NCBI GenBank assembly: GCA_018623135.1
Contig: JAAZVW010000015.1
Location: 1 to 32,302, forward strand
From: Pseudomonadota bacterium
GTDB taxonomy: Bacteria > Pseudomonadota > Alphaproteobacteria > UBA1280 > JAAZVW01
Length of the DNA stretch: 32,302 nt
Direction of reading: 5' to 3'
Shown: piece after piece, positions 27,862 through 32,302 of the stretch
Position numbering within the stretch: the first letter of the stretch is position 1
Layout of the letters: every line of letters begins with the position of its first letter
Position numbers and translations under genes: made by a program
Notes under the pieces: generated by a model
Databases searched by the model: none
What the model was told of the DNA's origin: nothing
What the model saw: the letters and a program-made list of their open reading frames with translations, nothing else

Positions 27862-30042
27862 ATGTTTACAATCTATAAAAAAGAAGTAAACGTTGGTGGC
27901 CGTACGCTTAGCCTAGAAACAGGTAAAATTGCGCGCCAAGCTGACGGTTCTGTTGTTGCTACATATGGTGGCACAGTTGTTATGGCAAACGTAACTTTTG
28001 CTAAAAGCCAAAAAGAAGGTGTGGACTTTTTCCCACTTACAGTAAATTATCAAGAAAAATTCTATTCAGCAGGTCGTATTCCTGGTGGTTTTAACAAACG
28101 TGAAGGTCGTCCTACAGAGCGTGAAACACTTACATCTCGTCTAATCGATCGTCCAATTCGTCCATTATTCCCGAAAGCATTCCGTAACGAAACACAAGTT
28201 GTTTTAACAGTACTTGCTATGGATGGCGTAAATAACCCTGAAATGGTTGCAATGGTTGCAGCTTCTGCAGCACTAAGCATCTCAGGTATTCCGTTCTTAG
28301 GCCCAATTGCTGGTGTGCGTGTTGGTTACATTGATGGTGAATACATTATTAACCCAACTCAAGAACAGCAAGAAGCTTCTGAGCTTGAGCTTTCTGTAGC
28401 GGGTACACGTGAAGGTGTGATGATGGTTGAATCTGAAGCATCTGAACTTTCTGAAGAAGTGATGCTTGGCGCTGTTGTTGCAGGTCACGAAGCTTGTGCA
28501 CCTATTATTGAAGCCATTGAAGAGTTAGCAGCTGCTGCAAGCAAGCCTGCTTATGAAATGCCAGAAGTTGAAGATACATCTGACCTTGAAAAACAACTTC
28601 AAGACGCTTTTGCTGCTGATATTAACGCTGCTTATGCAATTAAAGAAAAGCAAGAGCGTCGTAATAAGCTAGATGCGATTAAAGAAGCTGCTGTTGCTAA
28701 ATTTGTTGAAAATGCAGAAGAAAACCCACTAGCTGTAGATAAAGTAAAATCACTTATTAAATCTGCAGAAGGTGAAGTACTTCGTTCCACAGTTCTTGAT
28801 ACAAAGAAACGTATTGATGGTCGTGGTCTAGAAGATATTCGCCCGATTTTATGTGAAGTTGATGTGTTACCTGGCGTACATGGTTCTGCATTATTTACAC
28901 GTGGTGAAACACAAGCACTTGTTGTTGCAACACTTGGTACAGGTAAATCTGACCAGCTGATTGATCTACCAGAAGGTGAATCTTTCGATAGCTTTATGTT
29001 GCACTATAACTTCCCGCCATATTCTGTAGGTGAAGTTGGTCGTATGGGTTCTCCTGGTCGTCGTGAAATTGGTCATGGTAAACTTGCACGTCGTGCGCTT
29101 CAGCGTATGATTCCAACAAAAGAAGAATTCGGTTATACAACACGTATTGTTTCTGAAATTACAGAATCAAACGGTTCTTCATCTATGGCAACTGTTTGTG
29201 GTTCGTCTATGGCGCTTATGGCTGCGGGTGTACCAATGGATCGTCCAATTGCTGGTATCGCGATGGGTCTTGTAAAAGAAGGCGAAAAATATTGCGTTCT
29301 TTCTGACATTATGGGTGATGAAGATCATCTTGGTGATATGGATTTTAAAGTAGCTGGTACTTCTGAAGGTATTACAGCGCTGCAAATGGATATTAAGATT
29401 ACATCTATTACGCCTGATATTATGAAAGAAGCTTTAGCACAGGCTAAAGGTGGTCGTATGCATATTCTTGGTAAGATGGCGCAAGCGATTACTGAATCTC
29501 GTGGTCAGGTTTCTGATACAGCACCGCAAATGGAAACATTCCAGATCGATAAAGAAAAGATCCGTGATGTTATCGGTACTGGCGGTAAAGTCATTCGTGA
29601 GCTTATCGAAACAACAGGTTGTACGATTGATATTGAAGACGATGGTACAGTTAAAGTTGCTGCTGTAAGCCGTACAGACCTACAAGCTGGTGTGCAAGCA
29701 ATTCAGGATATTGTTGCAGAACCAGAAGAAGGTGTGGAATACACTGGTGAAATTACACGTATTACAGACTTTGGTGCTTTTGTTAAGTTTATGCCAAACC
29801 GTGAAGGCTTGTTGCATATTTCTGAAATTGTACCGATGCGCTTAAACAACGTAACAGATGCACTAGCTGAAGGTGAAACAGTAACAGTTAAAGTTCTTTC
29901 TGTAGAACAAAACGGCAAAGTGCGTTTATCCATTAAAGAAGTAACTCAAGAAGGTGCTGTTGCTGAGCGTATTGCAGGTCTTGTTTCTGCAAACGAAGCT
30001 CGTAAGGCTGAAAAAGCTGCGAAAGAAGCACAAGAAGCTTAA
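27862..30042 (+). CDS. pnp: Polyribonucleotide nucleotidyltransferase (PNPase)
   Basis: Two RNase PH domains, KH ([25 protein letters not shown]) and S1 ([28 protein letters not shown]). Confidence 0.98.
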   Translation: MFTIYKKEVNVGGRTLSLETGKIARQADGSVVATYGGTVVMANVTFAKSQKEGVDFFPLTVNYQEKFYSAGRIPGGFNKREGRPTERETLTSRLIDRPIRPLFPKAFRNETQVVLTVLAMDGVNNPEMVAMVAASAALSISGIPFLGPIAGVRVGYIDGEYIINPTQEQQEASELELSVAGTREGVMMVESEASELSEEVMLGAVVAGHEACAPIIEAIEELAAAASKPAYEMPEVEDTSDLEKQLQDAFAADINAAYAIKEKQERRNKLDAIKEAAVAKFVENAEENPLAVDKVKSLIKSAEGEVLRSTVLDTKKRIDGRGLEDIRPILCEVDVLPGVHGSALFTRGETQALVVATLGTGKSDQLIDLPEGESFDSFMLHYNFPPYSVGEVGRMGSPGRREIGHGKLARRALQRMIPTKEEFGYTTRIVSEITESNGSSSMATVCGSSMALMAAGVPMDRPIAGIAMGLVKEGEKYCVLSDIMGDEDHLGDMDFKVAGTSEGITALQMDIKITSITPDIMKEALAQAKGGRMHILGKMAQAITESRGQVSDTAPQMETFQIDKEKIRDVIGTGGKVIRELIETTGCTIDIEDDGTVKVAAVSRTDLQAGVQAIQDIVAEPEEGVEYTGEITRITDFGAFVKFMPNREGLLHISEIVPMRLNNVTDALAEGETVTVKVLSVEQNGKVRLSIKEVTQEGAVAERIAGLVSANEARKAEKAAKEAQEA

Positions 30043-30061
30043 ATCGTATCTTTTAGATAAT

Positions 30062-30104
30062 AAAGAAGCCTCCATATTTATTGTGGAGGCTTCTTTTATT
30101 TTTT
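30062..30104 (+). terminator. Rho-independent terminator after pnp
   Basis: AAAGAAGCCTCCA-TATTTATTG-TGGAGGCTTCTTT followed by TATTTTTTT. Confidence 0.92.
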
Positions 30105-30181
30105 TAGAAGGGTTTTTGTTGGGAGATGCGTTTAAAGGGTATAAGCTTAAAAGGCTTGAGTATAAAATAAGGAGTTAAGCG

Positions 30182-30493
30182 ATGAAATATTTAACAATTT
30201 TTGCATTAATGCTTTCTGTACTAGCGGTTTCGGCACAGGCAGAAGAGGGGCGTGAACATGGTAAGCGCGGGAAACATTTTCAGGAAACAGATGTAAATGG
30301 TGATGGCAAAATTTCTCGTGAAGAATTTTTAACAGCACGTCAAAAGAAAATGGAAGAGCACTTCGGTCGTATGGATGCTAACAATGATGGTCAGCTGACA
30401 AAAGAAGAGCTGAAAGAAGGTCGTAAAAAAATGCGTAAGCATATGAAAGAGCGCCGTGAAAAACGTAAAGAACGTCGTGAAAGCGAAGAATAG
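30182..30493 (+). CDS. Secreted EF-hand protein with very basic C-terminus
   Basis: Signal peptide (FALMLSVLAVSAQAEE); two canonical EF loops DVNGDGKISREE and DANNDGQLTKEE; tail KKMRKHMKERREKRKERRESEE. Confidence 0.88.
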   Translation: MKYLTIFALMLSVLAVSAQAEEGREHGKRGKHFQETDVNGDGKISREEFLTARQKKMEEHFGRMDANNDGQLTKEELKEGRKKMRKHMKERREKRKERRESEE

Positions 30494-30498
30494 GACCT

Positions 30499-31032
30499 AT
30501 GCTGGATTTAACTTTACTGATGAAACAAGCCGGCCAAGGGGATAAAAAAGCCTTTGGTCAGCTTGCCCAGCACTTAAGTGGCTATTTATATAATCTATGT
30601 TATAAATGGTTACAAAGTGAAACAGAAGCCGAAGACGCCTTACAAGAAGTGCTGATTAAATTATGGAAAACAGCCCCAAAATGGGAGGCGAAGGCAGAGG
30701 TAAAAACTTACGTTTATCGTATTGCTTATAACCATTGTTTAGATAAATTAAGAAGTGCAAAAAAAGTAGTGGAGCTTGTAGATGAACATGGCATTGAGCC
30801 TACACAGGTAGATAAAATTTACCAGGACCAGCGCCAAGCTCATTTAAAAGAACGTTTGGATGCCTTACCGGAAAGCCAAAAAACAGCTGTGATGTTGTTT
30901 TATTATGAGCAGATGAAGCAAAAAGAGATTGCTGAGGTGATGGCTATAAATGTAAAAGCAGTGGAGTCTTTACTTTCTAGAGCAAAGAAAAAGCTGCAAG
31001 AACAAGTAAACCCCATATATAAGGAGGCTTAA
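30499..31032 (+). CDS. ECF-type sigma-70 family RNA polymerase sigma factor
   Basis: Region 2 (ETEAEDALQEVLIKLWKTAPKW...VKTYVYRIAYNHCLDKLR) and region 4 (LPESQKTAVMLFYYEQMKQKEIAEVMAINVKAVESLLSRAKKKLQ). Confidence 0.93.
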   Translation: MLDLTLLMKQAGQGDKKAFGQLAQHLSGYLYNLCYKWLQSETEAEDALQEVLIKLWKTAPKWEAKAEVKTYVYRIAYNHCLDKLRSAKKVVELVDEHGIEPTQVDKIYQDQRQAHLKERLDALPESQKTAVMLFYYEQMKQKEIAEVMAINVKAVESLLSRAKKKLQEQVNPIYKEA

Positions 31033-31037
31033 GGCAG

Positions 31038-31334
31038 ATGAAAAAGCAAGATTTTGATGGCTTAATGCCAGAAAAAACAGAATTTAAATTTGATGAGAAA
31101 AAACTGGATGACATGATTGCAAAAGCTGTTATGCATACGCAAGATATGCCAGAAAAGCAAGATTGGCGAACAAAGGTTTCTTATGGATTAATGGCGGCAA
31201 GTTGCGCAACTTTGTTATATGTATGCTCTTTTGCGCCAATAAATAGTAATACCGATGTGCAACAGTTTGCGGATGAGGGTTTAACTGAAATTTATGATTA
31301 CGCAACATTAGAGTTATTAGAAGACCTTGTTTGA
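31038..31334 (+). CDS. Putative single-pass membrane anti-sigma factor
   Basis: 98 aa; acidic/helical cytosolic N-terminus, one TM (VSYGLMAASCATLLYVCSFA), directly downstream of the ECF sigma gene. Confidence 0.6.
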   Translation: MKKQDFDGLMPEKTEFKFDEKKLDDMIAKAVMHTQDMPEKQDWRTKVSYGLMAASCATLLYVCSFAPINSNTDVQQFADEGLTEIYDYATLELLEDLV

Positions 31335-31346
31335 TACTCAATAGAG

Positions 31347-31374
31347 CTTGAAAGTAGAGCTCTACTTACTATAA
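31347..31374 (+). promoter_or_regulatory. Candidate sigma70 promoter with palindrome in the spacer
   Basis: TTGAAA (31347-31352), 16-bp spacer, TATAAT (31369-31374); AAGTAGAGCTCTACTT perfect palindrome at 31351-31366. Confidence 0.5.
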
Positions 31375-31399
31375 TTTGTTGTTGATACAACCTAACCTG

Positions 31400-31425
31400 C
31401 CGAGGTTCCTCGGTGTTTTCTTTTT
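31400..31425 (+). terminator. Hairpin plus T-rich tract (terminator/attenuator)
   Basis: CCGAGG-TT-CCTCGG then TGTTTTCTTTTT. Confidence 0.6.
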
Positions 31426-31448
31426 ATATATTAAACTTGGAGGTGCCT

Positions 31449-32302
31449 ATGCGCACTTTATTTCTGCTGGTTATTGCTTTTCTTTTGATTGCCTGTGGTG
31501 GTGCAGGAGGAAGTAAAAATAGTCCTGCAAACATCTCAGCGGATCGCTTGAGTGCAACTGATATGGATGCTGCCCGTCTGGCTGCAGAGCGTGAATATAA
31601 CGCTGTGCAAACTGCGGTGCAGAAGAACCCTGAAAACCCTAAAAAGGTTGTTAAGATGCTGCAAGAATTGCATCGAGACCTTTATTTAGGGGATGATGGA
31701 CAAAAATGGCAACGTCATGTGCAGGGGGCTTCGGCTTATAATGCCCAAATCCTTGAGAAAATTTCTCAAGGTGAAGACATTGCCGTTGCTGTGATCACAG
31801 GTTCAGATAGTAGCTTTTATGAAGCCGCTGCCTTTGAACTTTATTTGCAGTATTATTTGCAGGAAAATTTTTCTGCTTATGCGTTTGATGTTTTTGGGCT
31901 TCAGCTGGATAACTCAGATCAGGTTTTTAGTGGTGGTATTTCTGCTGCAACTAAAAATGTGCTGTTGTCGGTTACTGGCGCTCAAACTTGGTCAGACAAG
32001 TCTCGGGCAGATGCTTTGAATGTTGTGCCAGCGTTATATGATGTTGACGTTGATTCTAAGTATCTTGGTTCTGTAACCAATGCCTTAGCGATGCAAATGG
32101 ATATGGGACGGCCTGTTTTGTTGGTGCCTCTGGGTAATGCAAATAAAGCAACACACAAGGTATACAGCAAACTTTGGGATTTGGGCTATACAGATGGTCA
32201 GATGCGTTTACTGAGTATTGGTGGTGCGTCTACGATTTTGAATAGCTTTAATATTCTGTCGGATAAGGATGCAAATTTTGCTGTGTATAAGAATATGCCA
32301 GA
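31449..32302 (+). CDS. Lipoprotein of unknown function, 3' truncated by window edge
   Basis: Open frame not in supplied track: MRTLFLLVIAFLLIACGGAGGSKNSPANISADRL... to window end without stop; lipobox LIAC; Shine-Dalgarno-like ggagg at 31439-31443. Confidence 0.85.
   Translation, partial: MRTLFLLVIAFLLIACGGAGGSKNSPANISADRLSATDMDAARLAAEREYNAVQTAVQKNPENPKKVVKMLQELHRDLYLGDDGQKWQRHVQGASAYNAQILEKISQGEDIAVAVITGSDSSFYEAAAFELYLQYYLQENFSAYAFDVFGLQLDNSDQVFSGGISAATKNVLLSVTGAQTWSDKSRADALNVVPALYDVDVDSKYLGSVTNALAMQMDMGRPVLLVPLGNANKATHKVYSKLWDLGYTDGQMRLLSIGGASTILNSFNILSDKDANFAVYKNMP

Overview
A compact, AT-rich, Gram-negative (probably alphaproteobacterial) chromosomal window. I see no CRISPR array, tRNA/rRNA gene, transposon or prophage. 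Blocks from left to right: (i) a minus-strand lipid A/Kdo operon (P-loop kinase fragment, LpxL-like acyltransferase, lpxK, waaA, DUF374 acyltransferase, MsbA-type ABC exporter); (ii) a plus-strand envelope-lipid modification operon (PAP2 phosphatase, GT39, GT2 with a histone-H1-like Lys/Ala tail, flippase-like membrane protein); (iii) a transglutaminase-like protease and a DEDDh exonuclease; (iv) rplU-rpmA-obgE; (v) a two-gene cassette of a soluble, divergent chemoreceptor-like protein plus a metallo-beta-lactamase-fold protein resembling oxygen-binding diiron proteins (ODP), the best candidate for an unusual system; (vi) a XerC/D recombinase, priA, a TrmN6-like methyltransferase and a 937-aa orphan lipoprotein; (vii) DUF3108 protein, rfaE1 and kdsB; (viii) an RpoH-like sigma factor, pnp, then an EF-hand protein / ECF sigma / putative anti-sigma operon and a partial lipoprotein. 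Assignments come from motif recognition by eye; no database search was run.
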